DNA of 64,000 nucleotides from Streptobacillus felis (GCF_001559775.1 NZ_LOHX01000152.1:62001-126000), one strand, 5' to 3'. Counted from the stretch's first letter, positions 1 to 10,028 are shown. The notes: generated by a model from the sequence alone, not told the origin. Made by a program: numbers and translations.

Positions 1-1104
1 TCTATGGATTTAATTTATTCATCTAAACTACTAGGACAAAGTAATTTTCAAACTTTATATAATATAATATTACCATTATCAAGACCTGCTATAATTACAG
101 GGATTATGTTGGTTATTATGGAAACTCTTAATGCTTTTGGTGTGCCATATTTTTTTGGTATTAGAGTTTTTAGTACAGGAATTTATGACAGTTGGATTAA
201 TAATTATGATTTAGATGGCGCCAATAAACTATCTTTAATTTTAATTATTGTAGTACTTCTGTTTCTATTTATAGAAAAATTAAGTAGGAGAAAAATAAAA
301 TATGTATTTAATAAAAACACAAAAATAAAAAGAAAAAAATTGATAGGTATTAAACATATATTAGTTTTATTATTCTTTTTTTCAGTATTTTTATTTACTT
401 TATTTTTCCCGATATTATATATATTTAGATGGATGTATTTATCTATAGGTTATGTATATTTTTCAGATATATTAATTAATACCAAAAATACATTGGGTAT
501 ATTAATGTATTCATCTTTTTTTGTCTTATTTATAGCAATTTATTTAACAAATACAAATAGACTTGATAAGAAAAAATGGATAATTAATAAACTTAGTTCT
601 ATTGGTTATTCTATACCGGGTTCAGTAATAGCGGTAGGTTTTTTATCTATATTTATTAGTATAGATTTATTGTTAATAAAATTAGGAATTACAGAGAGTA
701 TGACTCTTATAAAAAGTCCTATTATAATAATATTTGCATATACTACTAGATTTTTATCACTATCATATAATCCTATTGAATCAAGTATAGAAAAAAATGG
801 TAATAGTTTACATGAAAGTTCAAGATTATTAGGAATGAATAGATTGAATACATTTTTTAAAGTTGATATATTTATGCAAAAAACAGCTATTATTTCTTCT
901 TTCTTATTATTATCAATAGAAATAATAAAAGAAATGCCACTAGCATCTATGCTTTTAAGTAACAATACACTTTCAATACAAATGAAAAATTATGCAAGTG
1001 ATGAAGAATTAGTGTTGGTTGGTTTTCCAGCTTTAGTTTTAATATCAATAACACTATTTTTAATTAGTGTATATAATTATATAGATATGAAGGGAGAGGA
1101 ATAG
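1..1104 (+). CDS. ABC transporter permease, two-domain (iron/thiamine type), 5' truncated
   Basis: Inner-membrane permease of a FbpB/ThiP-type importer, cut by the window edge. The reading frame is open from base 1, and the ATG at base 4 is probably internal, because the first residues already form the cytoplasmic EAA coupling loop (SSKLLGQS..LPLSRPAI) of domain 1. A second full permease domain follows, with its own EAA-like loop around residues 275-300 (LHESSRLLGMNRLNTFFKVD). Family members have about 530 residues, so roughly the first third is missing. The gene ends one base before the TTG start of the partner ATPase. Substrate (ferric iron, thiamine or other) cannot be read from the sequence, since no binding protein is visible. 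Confidence 0.85.
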   Translation, partial: SMDLIYSSKLLGQSNFQTLYNIILPLSRPAIITGIMLVIMETLNAFGVPYFFGIRVFSTGIYDSWINNYDLDGANKLSLILIIVVLLFLFIEKLSRRKIKYVFNKNTKIKRKKLIGIKHILVLLFFFSVFLFTLFFPILYIFRWMYLSIGYVYFSDILINTKNTLGILMYSSFFVLFIAIYLTNTNRLDKKKWIINKLSSIGYSIPGSVIAVGFLSIFISIDLLLIKLGITESMTLIKSPIIIIFAYTTRFLSLSYNPIESSIEKNGNSLHESSRLLGMNRLNTFFKVDIFMQKTAIISSFLLLSIEIIKEMPLASMLLSNNTLSIQMKNYASDEELVLVGFPALVLISITLFLISVYNYIDMKGEE

Positions 1105-1105
1105 T

Positions 1106-1723
1106 TTGAAATTTTTAGAATTTAATAATGTAAGTTTCTCTTATGAAAAAGATCTTATAATCGATAATTATTCTTTTTCTATGGATAAATCAGAAATACT
1201 TATGATTAAAGGTAAGTCAGGTATAGGGAAATCTACACTTTTAAGGTTGATATCTGGTTTAGAAAAAATTAAAACTGGTACAATATTTTTAGATGGTGTG
1301 AATATAACTAATGAAAAAATAGAAAAAAGGAATATAGGGTATTTATTTCAAGAATTTGCCTTATTTCCACACTTAGATGTATTTCAAAATATTTCATTTG
1401 GATTAAATAAATTAAGTAAAAAAGAAAAAGAAGAAAAAGTTTTAGAAATGCTTGATTTAATTGAATTAAAAGGTTATGAAAAAAGATATCCCCATGAACT
1501 ATCTGGTGGGGAAAAACAAAGAGTTGCATTAGCAAGATCTCTTGCAGTTATGCCAAAGTTATTATTATTAGATGAACCATTTTCATCATTAAATATAGAG
1601 CTTAGAGAAAAGCTAAGACTGGAACTTAAAGAAATACTTAAAAAAGTAGGAATTACAACTATTATTGTAAGTCATGATTTAGATGATAGTACTATAGCAG
1701 ATAGAGTTATTAATATGAGGTAG
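1106..1723 (+). CDS. ABC transporter ATP-binding protein, short FbpC/ThiQ-like
   Basis: ATPase partner of the preceding permease. Visible motifs are Walker A (GKSGIGKST), Q-loop (LFQEFALFPH), ABC signature (LSGGEKQR), Walker B (LLLLDEP) and the switch histidine (SHD). The start is TTG, placed by the purine-rich ribosome site AGGGAGAGGA at 1091-1100. At 205 residues it stops just after the switch region. It therefore lacks the C-terminal TOBE regulatory domain of FbpC (about 350 residues) and resembles the compact ThiQ type. The stop codon lies inside the terminator stem. Confidence 0.88.
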   Translation: MKFLEFNNVSFSYEKDLIIDNYSFSMDKSEILMIKGKSGIGKSTLLRLISGLEKIKTGTIFLDGVNITNEKIEKRNIGYLFQEFALFPHLDVFQNISFGLNKLSKKEKEEKVLEMLDLIELKGYEKRYPHELSGGEKQRVALARSLAVMPKLLLLDEPFSSLNIELREKLRLELKEILKKVGITTIIVSHDLDDSTIADRVINMR

Positions 1724-1750
1724 AAGCAATGCTTCTACCTTTGTTTTTTT
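1719..1750 (+). terminator. Rho-independent terminator after ABC ATPase gene
   Basis: Perfect 9-bp stem GGTAGAAGC / GCTTCTACC with an AAT loop, followed by TTTGTTTTTTT. The stem begins within the last codons of the ATPase gene, so coding and termination overlap. Confidence 0.9.
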
Positions 1751-1756
1751 CAATAT

Positions 1757-1807
1757 TTGAAAATCACTTTCAATAAAAATTGATTTTTTTGAAAATCAAG
1801 GTATAAT
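1757..1807 (+). promoter_or_regulatory. Promoter and two palindromes upstream of murQ
   Basis: A candidate promoter has -35 TTGATT (1780-1785), a 16-bp spacer and -10 TATAAT (1802-1807). Two perfect inverted repeats overlap or flank it. One is TTGAAA-N5-TTTCAA at 1757-1773. The other is TTGATTTT-N4-AAAATCAA at 1780-1799, covering the -35 box and spacer. Because the operon encodes an RpiR-family (MurR-like) regulator, these are plausible operator half-sites. That link is inference. Confidence 0.6.
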
Positions 1808-1841
1808 ATATTATACAAAAATAGTAAAGGTGGTGAATGTG

Positions 1842-2753
1842 ATGGTAGACTTATCTAAATTATCAACAGAAAAGAATAACGAAAATAGTAAAGATATTGA
1901 GTTACAAGATAGTTATGAAATAGTAAGAAGGATAAATGAAGAAGATAAGAAAGTTGCTTATTGTGTTGAAAAAGCACTTCCTTCTATAGCTAAATTAGTT
2001 GATGAGATAGTTTTAAGAACTGCTCCTACTACAAGGATAATATATATAGGAGCAGGGACATCTGGAAGGTTAGGCGTTTTAGATGCCTCGGAATGCCCGC
2101 CAACTTATGGAGTTGATTTTGAAGTAGTTCAAGGTTTAATTGCTGGTGGTAAAGATGCTATGTTTAAAGCAAAAGAAAATGTTGAAGATAGCCCTGAACA
2201 AGGCAGAAAAGATCTTGAAGAAATAAAATTAACTAAAGATGATGTTGTTATTGGTATAACAGCTTCAGGAAGGACACCTTATGTACTTGGTGCTGTTAAA
2301 TATGCAAGAGAAGTTGGTGCACTAACAGGAAGTATTACTTGTTCTGAAGATTCAGAACTTTCTAGAAATGTTGATATACCTATAGAGGTTGTAGTAGGAG
2401 CTGAAATAGTTACTGGTTCAACTAGAATGAAATCAGGAACTGCACAGAAATTAGTTCTAAATATGATATCTACAAGTGTAATGATTAAAAGAGGAAAAGT
2501 TTTTTCAGGGTATATGGTCGATGTTAAAACTTCAAATTTAAAATTAATTGAAAGAGCAAAAAGAATTCTAATGAATACAACTAATATAAGTTATGAAGAA
2601 GCTGGAATTTATTTAGAAAAATCAGGTATGAGTGTTAAGGTTGCGATAGCAATGATATTATTAAAAATTGAGAAAGAGGATGCAGAAAAGAAACTTGAAC
2701 AATACAAGTTTAATGTTGCGCAATTGATACATGAGTTTACTAGTAAAGATTAG
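1842..2753 (+). CDS. murQ: N-acetylmuramic acid 6-phosphate etherase
   Basis: Cytoplasmic SIS-domain lyase that cleaves the lactyl ether of MurNAc-6-phosphate to give GlcNAc-6-phosphate and D-lactate. It shows the family N-terminus (LSTEKNNENSK), the sugar-phosphate loop (IYIGAGTSGRLGVLDASECPP) and the second conserved block (VGAEIVTGSTRMKSGTAQK). At 303 residues it is full length. An upstream in-frame GTG at 1830 exists, but AAGGTGG at 1827-1833 sits correctly for the ATG at 1842, which also matches the usual family start. The 3' end overlaps the regulator gene by 23 bases, suggesting translational coupling. Confidence 0.95.
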   Translation: MVDLSKLSTEKNNENSKDIELQDSYEIVRRINEEDKKVAYCVEKALPSIAKLVDEIVLRTAPTTRIIYIGAGTSGRLGVLDASECPPTYGVDFEVVQGLIAGGKDAMFKAKENVEDSPEQGRKDLEEIKLTKDDVVIGITASGRTPYVLGAVKYAREVGALTGSITCSEDSELSRNVDIPIEVVVGAEIVTGSTRMKSGTAQKLVLNMISTSVMIKRGKVFSGYMVDVKTSNLKLIERAKRILMNTTNISYEEAGIYLEKSGMSVKVAIAMILLKIEKEDAEKKLEQYKFNVAQLIHEFTSKD

Positions 2754-3576
2754 AGAAAATAAAAATTTTACGTCAAGTGAAACTGATATATCAAAATACT
2801 TGATGGAAAATTATAAAAAGATAAAGAATTTAGATGCAAAAAAAATTGCTTCTGACACTTATACAAGCATTTCAGCTGTAACTAGAACTTGTAAAAAAAT
2901 AGGATTGTCAGGATTTCAAGAATTTAAGATATCTCTGATAGAAGAGTTGGCAAATTTAGAAGAAAATAAGTTAGAATTTGAAAATGTAGATATTGAAAGA
3001 AATAATGATACTAAAATGATAATTGAAAAATTAAACAAACTTAGTATTAGTTCTTTAAGAGAAACTAAATTATTACAAGATGCAGTAATGATAGATAAAG
3101 TAGTAGATCTAATAAGAAGTAAAAAAGTTATTGATTTTTATGGAGTTGGAGCATCTCATATAGTGTGTTTAGATGCACAGTATAAGTTTATGAGAATAGG
3201 TAAAGTTTGTAATGCATTTGGTCCTTATGATTTACAGCATATACAGGCAATAAACAGTACTAGTGATAATCTTGCAATAATAATATCTTATTCAGGTATG
3301 ACTGAAGATATAGTTAAAATTAGTGAAGTATTAAAAAATAGAGGAATAGAGACTATATCTATTACTAAATATGGAAGTAATGAAGTTGCATCAAGAGCAA
3401 ATCATAATCTATATGTAACATCTAGAGAAGCATTAAAAAGAAGTGCTGCAATATATTCAAGAATTTCAATGCTAAATTTAATAGATGTTATTTATTTGAA
3501 ATATTCAAATATGAATTTTGATGAAGTAAGTACTAAAATTAATGAAACAAAAATAAAAAAAATAAAAGAAAAATAA
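2731..3576 (+). CDS. RpiR/MurR-family transcriptional regulator
   Basis: It has an N-terminal RpiR-type helix-turn-helix (about residues 1-77, including KKIASDTYTSISAVTRTCKK) and a C-terminal SIS sugar-phosphate-binding domain (about 125-250, with DFYGVGASHIV and IIISYSGMTEDI). Proteins of this family encoded next to murQ and murP (MurR) sense MurNAc-6-phosphate. By context this is the local regulator of the operon and the best candidate to bind the palindromes at 1757-1799. The ATG lies inside the murQ reading frame. Confidence 0.88.
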   Translation: MSLLVKIRENKNFTSSETDISKYLMENYKKIKNLDAKKIASDTYTSISAVTRTCKKIGLSGFQEFKISLIEELANLEENKLEFENVDIERNNDTKMIIEKLNKLSISSLRETKLLQDAVMIDKVVDLIRSKKVIDFYGVGASHIVCLDAQYKFMRIGKVCNAFGPYDLQHIQAINSTSDNLAIIISYSGMTEDIVKISEVLKNRGIETISITKYGSNEVASRANHNLYVTSREALKRSAAIYSRISMLNLIDVIYLKYSNMNFDEVSTKINETKIKKIKEK

Positions 3577-3592
3577 GAATGGAGTGAAATGT

Positions 3593-4999
3593 ATGGATGC
3601 TAAAAAAGTCGCAAAAGAAATCTTTGATGCCCTTGGTGGAAAAGATAATATTTTAAGTAATGCAGTTTGCATGACTAGATTAAGAGTTGGAACAAAACAA
3701 GAAGTTAATGTAGAAGCTCTTAAAAAAATTGATGGAGTATTAAGTGTTGTTGAAGCTGATACTTTACAAATAGTTTTAGGACCAGGAAAAGTTAATATGG
3801 TAGGTGATGAATTTACTAAATTAACTGGTATACCTTTAGGATTTGCTGATGTTAAAGACGTAGCTAATGAAAATAAAAAGGTAAATAAAGCTAAACATAA
3901 TGGTCCAGTACAACAATTTTTACAAAAAATTGCAAATATATTTGTTCCATTATTACCTGGAATTATTGCTGCAGGATTGATCTTAGGATTATCTAATGTA
4001 GTAAATGTTACAACTAAAGGAGCATTTGCAGGGCAATGGTGGTTTGCTGCTATTAAAACTATAGGATTTGGTATGTTTACATACTTAGCTATTTATGTTG
4101 GAATGAATTCTGCAAAAGAATTTGGTGGAACAGCTATTTTAGGTGGAATTATTGGAGCTTTATTTGTTGGTAATGCTGCACATCCATTACTTGCAAAGAT
4201 TAATGATGTACCAATGAATTTACCAATAGTTGATAAACCTTTCTCACCTGGTATTGGTGGATTACTTGCTTCTTTATTTATGGGAATTATAGTTGCTAAA
4301 TTAGAAAGAAGTATAAGAAAAGTTATGCCTACAATGTTAGACACATTCTTTACACCATTATTTACATTATTAATAAGTGTTTTCGTTGCTATTTTAGTAA
4401 TACAACCAGTAGGAACATTTGTAACTAAAGCAATATTTACTGTATTAGATGTAGTTTATAATAAATTTGGTATAGCAGGTGGATATATCTTGTCAGCTGG
4501 ATTCTTACCATTAGTATCAGTTGGATTACACCAAGCATTAACACCAATACACGTATTATTAAACAGCCCTGATGGACCAACTCAAGGAATTAACTACTTA
4601 TTACCTATATTAATGATGGCAGGTGGAGGACAAGTTGGAGCAGGACTTGCAATTTACTTTAAAACTAAAAATAAAAAACTTAAAACACTTACAAGAGACG
4701 CATTACCAGTTGGTATATTAGGTATAGGAGAACCATTAATGTATGCAGTTACACTTCCTTTAGGTAAACCATTCATTACAGCTTGTTTAGGTGCAGGTTT
4801 TGGAGGATTATTAGCATCATTATTCAAAGTTGGTACTATAACTCAAGGTGTTTCAGGATTATTTGGATTATTAATAGTTAAACCAGGAACATGGCATTTC
4901 TACTTAATAGCAATGATAGGTGCATATATAGGTGGATTTGTATTAACATATTTCTTTGGAGTAGATGAAGAAAGAATAGAAGAAATTTACGGTGAATAA
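3593..4999 (+). CDS. murP: PTS system MurNAc-specific EIIBC component
   Basis: Inner-membrane phosphotransferase permease that imports and phosphorylates MurNAc (or a MurNAc-containing sugar). The N-terminal EIIB domain (about residues 1-85) has the phosphocysteine motif NAVCMTRLR. The EIIC domain follows with many membrane helices and the GIGEPLMYAVTLP motif. No EIIA domain is attached, so a separate EIIA-Glc protein must donate phosphate, as in E. coli MurP. GGAG at 3581-3584 favours the ATG at 3593 (468 residues) over the in-frame GTG at 3584. Sugar specificity is inferred from the neighbours murQ and mupG. Confidence 0.9.
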   Translation: MDAKKVAKEIFDALGGKDNILSNAVCMTRLRVGTKQEVNVEALKKIDGVLSVVEADTLQIVLGPGKVNMVGDEFTKLTGIPLGFADVKDVANENKKVNKAKHNGPVQQFLQKIANIFVPLLPGIIAAGLILGLSNVVNVTTKGAFAGQWWFAAIKTIGFGMFTYLAIYVGMNSAKEFGGTAILGGIIGALFVGNAAHPLLAKINDVPMNLPIVDKPFSPGIGGLLASLFMGIIVAKLERSIRKVMPTMLDTFFTPLFTLLISVFVAILVIQPVGTFVTKAIFTVLDVVYNKFGIAGGYILSAGFLPLVSVGLHQALTPIHVLLNSPDGPTQGINYLLPILMMAGGGQVGAGLAIYFKTKNKKLKTLTRDALPVGILGIGEPLMYAVTLPLGKPFITACLGAGFGGLLASLFKVGTITQGVSGLFGLLIVKPGTWHFYLIAMIGAYIGGFVLTYFFGVDEERIEEIYGE

Positions 5000-5025
5000 T
5001 AAAATAAAAAACTAGGAGTGATTAT

Positions 5026-5811
5026 ATGAAAAAATATTTATTAATTTTTTTAATGTTTTTTGCAACACTGGGATACTCTTTTAAAAGAGAAGATATTAAA
5101 GTATTTTCAAAAGAAATGAATAAAGAAATACCGGTAACAGTAGTTTTACCAGATTCATATAGTAAAGATAATAAATATTCAGTAATCTATACATTACATG
5201 GATGGTCTGGATCAAATAAAAACTTTGTAGAAAAAACTCCTATTGGTGAATTAGCTGATAAATATAATGTTATTTATGTCTCTCCAGATGGAAATTATGA
5301 TAGTTGGTATGTTGATTCTGAAATAGTTAAAGAATCTAAATATGCTACATTTATTGCTAAAGAGTTAGTAGAAAGTATAGATAAAATGTATTCAACTGTT
5401 ACTGAATCTAAAAATAGAGCAATAACAGGATTAAGTATGGGTGGATATGGAGCATTTTTCATAGGTATACATAATCAAAAAGTGTTTGGTAATATTGGAA
5501 GTATGAGTGGTGGATTAATACCTGAAGATTATAAAGGAAATTGGGGAATTTCTAAATTCATCAATGCTAACTGGGAAAATTATAATATTGATTCATTAGC
5601 TCACAAATTATTATTTACAAAAACTAATATAATATTTGATTGTGGTGTAGATGATTTCTTTATAGAAGTAAATAGAGAAGTACATAATAAATTACTTTCA
5701 TTAAATATTAATCATGACTATGCTGAAAGACCTGGAATGCATAACTGGGTATATTGGGGTAACTCAATTAAATACCAAACATTATTTTTTGTAGAAAATT
5801 TTAATAAATAA
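5026..5811 (+). CDS. Secreted alpha/beta-hydrolase esterase (PF00756-like)
   Basis: Exported serine esterase of the esterase-D / tributyrin-esterase fold. A cleavable signal peptide (MKKYLLIFLMFFATLGYS) is followed by YTLHGWSGSNKNF (oxyanion region) and the nucleophile elbow GLSMGG (Ser137). Candidate acid residues are Asp209/210, and the catalytic His is His239 (GMHNW). It sits between murP and a beta-lactamase-fold hydrolase, 26 bases after murP, so it probably acts in the periplasm on a wall-derived substrate, perhaps removing an ester group from muropeptides or glycans. The substrate is inference; fold and active site are clear. Confidence 0.82.
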   Translation: MKKYLLIFLMFFATLGYSFKREDIKVFSKEMNKEIPVTVVLPDSYSKDNKYSVIYTLHGWSGSNKNFVEKTPIGELADKYNVIYVSPDGNYDSWYVDSEIVKESKYATFIAKELVESIDKMYSTVTESKNRAITGLSMGGYGAFFIGIHNQKVFGNIGSMSGGLIPEDYKGNWGISKFINANWENYNIDSLAHKLLFTKTNIIFDCGVDDFFIEVNREVHNKLLSLNINHDYAERPGMHNWVYWGNSIKYQTLFFVENFNK

Positions 5812-5825
5812 TTGGAAGTGAAATT

Positions 5826-7607
5826 ATGAAAAAAATACTATTGATTATAATTACATTGATATCAACGTTTTTTTCTTATAGTTTTCAATTAGTTAAAGAA
5901 TTTCCTACAACTAAAGGTTTTGACGATTCTATATTAACTAATCAAATGTTTGAATTTAAAGGATTTAAAGAACAGGGTTATCTAATATTAGAATATAAGA
6001 ACTTTAAAAAAGCTAACATTTTTATTAATGGTAAAAAATTATATTTAAATAATATAAAGGGAGAAGGTACTGTAAAAATTGATATATCAAAATATACAAG
6101 AAATGATAATAATATTTTTCAAATTTCATCACTAGATGGTGAAGTAAAAGTTAAAGTACCTTATCCTGAAATAAAAGTTAATTTAATAAAAAATGAGAGA
6201 ACTAAATTTTTAGACGAATTTTTAAACTCTCAAATTAAAGCAGGATTTCCATCTGCACAACTTAGTATAGTTAAAGATGGTGTATTAATATATCAAAATA
6301 GTTTTGGTTATGTTAATAACTATAAACAAGATGGTACTGTTTTAGAAAATAGAATAAAAGTAAATGATGACACTTTATATGACCTAGCTAGTAATACAAA
6401 AATGTATGCAACTAATTATGCAATTATGAAACTTGTATCTGATGGTAAATTAAAAGTTGAAGATTATGTAAATAAATATTTTCCTGAATTCACAGGAGGT
6501 GGGAAAGAAGAAATACAGGTAAGTGATCTTCTTAAACACCAAGCAGGATTTCCTGCAGATCCACAATATTTTAATGATGTATATGATAAAGATGATGGAA
6601 TAGTTAATGGTAAAAATGATTTATTTGCTATAGGTAAAGAAAATGTAGAAAAAGCAATCATGAAAACACCATTGATATATAAACCTAAAACTAGTACAAA
6701 GTATTCAGATGTTGATTATATGTTGTTAGGATTATTAGTTGAAAAAATATCAGGACAGGATCTAGATGTATTTTTAAATAATGAAATTTATTCAAAATTA
6801 TGTTTAAAACATACATATTTTAATCCATTAGAACACGGGTTTGTGAAAGATAATGTTGCTGCAACAGAGTTAAATGGTAATACTAGAGATGGATTTGTAT
6901 CATTTAATAATGCTAGAACATATACTATTCAAGGAGAAGTACATGATGAAAAAGCATTTTATTCTATGAATGGAATATCAGGTCATGCAGGACTTTTCTC
7001 TAATTCATTTGAAGTAGCTAAATTAGCACAAATAATGATAAATCAAGGAGGATATGGAGAATATAAATTCTTTAATAGAACTACTTTAGATCATTTTGTG
7101 AAGCCAAAAGATATTAATTCTAGCTATGGATTGGGATGGAGAAGACAAGGAGATTATATATATAGATGGGCTTTTTCAGGAATAGCTTCAAAAGATAGTA
7201 TAGGTCATACTGGATGGACTGGAACACTTACTATAATTGACCCTTCACAAAACTTAGTAGTTGTATTACTTACAAATGCTAAGAATACAAGTGTAATTAA
7301 TCCAAAAGCTAATCCAAATAAGTTTTACGGAGATAGATACTATGTTAAAAATTATGGAGCAGTAGCTTCATTGGCATATGATTTAGTATCAACTAAAACT
7401 AATTCTAAAGAAGATAAAATTAGATTAAATGAAACTCTAAAAGACTTAATTATGGGTAGATATAAATTAATGCAAGAAGATGCTAATTATACTACTAAAG
7501 CTGATTTTATGGAAGTGCTGGAATTAATTAACTTACTTGAAAAAAGAGAGGGTAAATTAAGTCAAGAATTTAAAGAAATAAAAAGGGAAATGGAAATAAA
7601 TAAATGA
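5826..7607 (+). CDS. Exported beta-lactamase-fold serine hydrolase (PBP4B / AmiE-like)
   Basis: Exported protein of 593 residues with a signal peptide (residues 1-19), about 100 residues of beta-rich N-terminal region, then a class C beta-lactamase / penicillin-binding fold. Catalytic motifs are SxxK at Ser189-Lys192 (SNTK), YSD at 293-295 and HTG at 461-463. Genes of this fold accompany murQP in other bacteria: yfeW (PBP4B) in E. coli, and amiE (MurNAc-L-alanine amidase) in Bacillus. It probably trims peptides from wall fragments before uptake. It could be a DD-carboxypeptidase, amidase or esterase. The last bases overlap mupG (ATGA). Confidence 0.85.
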   Translation: MKKILLIIITLISTFFSYSFQLVKEFPTTKGFDDSILTNQMFEFKGFKEQGYLILEYKNFKKANIFINGKKLYLNNIKGEGTVKIDISKYTRNDNNIFQISSLDGEVKVKVPYPEIKVNLIKNERTKFLDEFLNSQIKAGFPSAQLSIVKDGVLIYQNSFGYVNNYKQDGTVLENRIKVNDDTLYDLASNTKMYATNYAIMKLVSDGKLKVEDYVNKYFPEFTGGGKEEIQVSDLLKHQAGFPADPQYFNDVYDKDDGIVNGKNDLFAIGKENVEKAIMKTPLIYKPKTSTKYSDVDYMLLGLLVEKISGQDLDVFLNNEIYSKLCLKHTYFNPLEHGFVKDNVAATELNGNTRDGFVSFNNARTYTIQGEVHDEKAFYSMNGISGHAGLFSNSFEVAKLAQIMINQGGYGEYKFFNRTTLDHFVKPKDINSSYGLGWRRQGDYIYRWAFSGIASKDSIGHTGWTGTLTIIDPSQNLVVVLLTNAKNTSVINPKANPNKFYGDRYYVKNYGAVASLAYDLVSTKTNSKEDKIRLNETLKDLIMGRYKLMQEDANYTTKADFMEVLELINLLEKREGKLSQEFKEIKREMEINK

Positions 7608-8620
7608 GAATAGGATTTTCAATATATTTAAGCACAGAGCTTAATAAAAATAAAGAGATAATAGTTAAAGCAAAAAAATATGGAGCAGAATTTGTTTTTA
7701 CATCTTTAAATGTACAAGAAGAAGATGTTGACAAGGGTGATCAAATTAACGAAATAATTAAATTATGTTTAGAAAATGATGTCAAGTTAATTGTAGATAT
7801 AAATGAGAATAGTAAAAATATGCTTAAAACTCATGAAGGTGTATATTATAGAATAGATGATGGATATACTTTAGATGAAATAATTGAATTTAGTAAAAAT
7901 AATAAGGTAGTTTTAAATTCGAGTGTTTTAAAAGAGAAGGATTTAGAGTATATGAAATCAAAAAATGTTGATTTTAGTAATATTTTAAGTCTACATAATT
8001 TCTATCCTAAAAAATATACAGGTATATCTATAGATTTTTTAAGAGAACAAAATAAAAAATATTCTAAATATGGAATATTAAATATGGCATTTGTTCCAGG
8101 TGATGAAAAGAGAGGACCGGTTTTTGAAGGGTTACCAACAGTTGAATCACATAGAGAAAAAAGAATATTAACATCAGCACTAGAATTATTTGATAATTAT
8201 ACAGATGTTGTTTTAGTAGGAGATATAGATTTAAATGATGAAAATTGGGAAGAATTAAATTATTTAACTAAAGATATTATACCAATTAAAATTGAAGAAA
8301 AAATATTAGTTGGAAATGTATTTGAAGATAGAAGAGACTCATCTGAATATATAATTAGAAATATGGTACATAATAGAAAAGAATTTGAAAAATTTATACT
8401 TGAAAATGTTGATACGAATAATCTTGTTAGAGGTGAAGAAATAAAAATGGGAGATGTTTTAATTAGCAACCATCTTTATAAAAGATATTCTGGAGAATTA
8501 GAAATAGCACTTAAAGATTTAGGTTTGGATGAAAAAAGAGATAGACTTACTAGAGTAATTACTAATGATTTAGAACTATTAAAATATATTGGAAAGTTTA
8601 AGAAATTTATATTTATATAG
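7604..8620 (+). CDS. mupG: 6-phospho-N-acetylmuramidase (DUF871 family)
   Basis: Cytoplasmic TIM-barrel protein of the DUF871 family. Staphylococcus MupG, the characterised member, hydrolyses MurNAc-6-phosphate-GlcNAc to MurNAc-6-phosphate and GlcNAc. Visible family features are the N-terminal IGFSIYLS strand, FVFTSLNVQEED, LSLHNFYPKKYTGIS and MAFVPGDEKRGPVFEGLPT, with a smaller C-terminal domain after about residue 230. Length (338) is normal. Its presence with murQ and murP indicates that this cell imports a MurNAc-GlcNAc disaccharide as well as, or instead of, free MurNAc. It overlaps the preceding gene by four bases. Confidence 0.88.
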   Translation: MRIGFSIYLSTELNKNKEIIVKAKKYGAEFVFTSLNVQEEDVDKGDQINEIIKLCLENDVKLIVDINENSKNMLKTHEGVYYRIDDGYTLDEIIEFSKNNKVVLNSSVLKEKDLEYMKSKNVDFSNILSLHNFYPKKYTGISIDFLREQNKKYSKYGILNMAFVPGDEKRGPVFEGLPTVESHREKRILTSALELFDNYTDVVLVGDIDLNDENWEELNYLTKDIIPIKIEEKILVGNVFEDRRDSSEYIIRNMVHNRKEFEKFILENVDTNNLVRGEEIKMGDVLISNHLYKRYSGELEIALKDLGLDEKRDRLTRVITNDLELLKYIGKFKKFIFI

Positions 8621-8629
8621 TTATACATA

Positions 8630-8670
8630 AATATGCCCACAATTGTGGGCATATTAACTTGTAATTTTTT
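8630..8670 (+). terminator. Palindromic hairpin after mupG
   Basis: A perfect 26-bp palindrome at 8630-8655 (half AATATGCCCACAA) forms a GC-rich stem; the first T-run (TTTTTT, 8665-8670) comes about ten bases later. It probably ends the MurNAc operon, although the spacing to the U-tract is long for a Rho-independent terminator. As a DNA palindrome just upstream of the enolase promoter it could alternatively be a protein-binding site. Confidence 0.6.
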
Positions 8671-8687
8671 CCACACTGTGATATAAT
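8659..8687 (+). promoter_or_regulatory. Promoter of eno
   Basis: TTGTAA (8659-8664), a 17-bp spacer, TATAAT (8682-8687). The leader is about 30 bases and ends in GGAGG (8712-8716) before the ATG at 8724. Confidence 0.8.
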
Positions 8688-8690
8688 TAA

Positions 8691-10022
<1,332 letters not shown>

Positions 10023-10028
10023 TAAATA

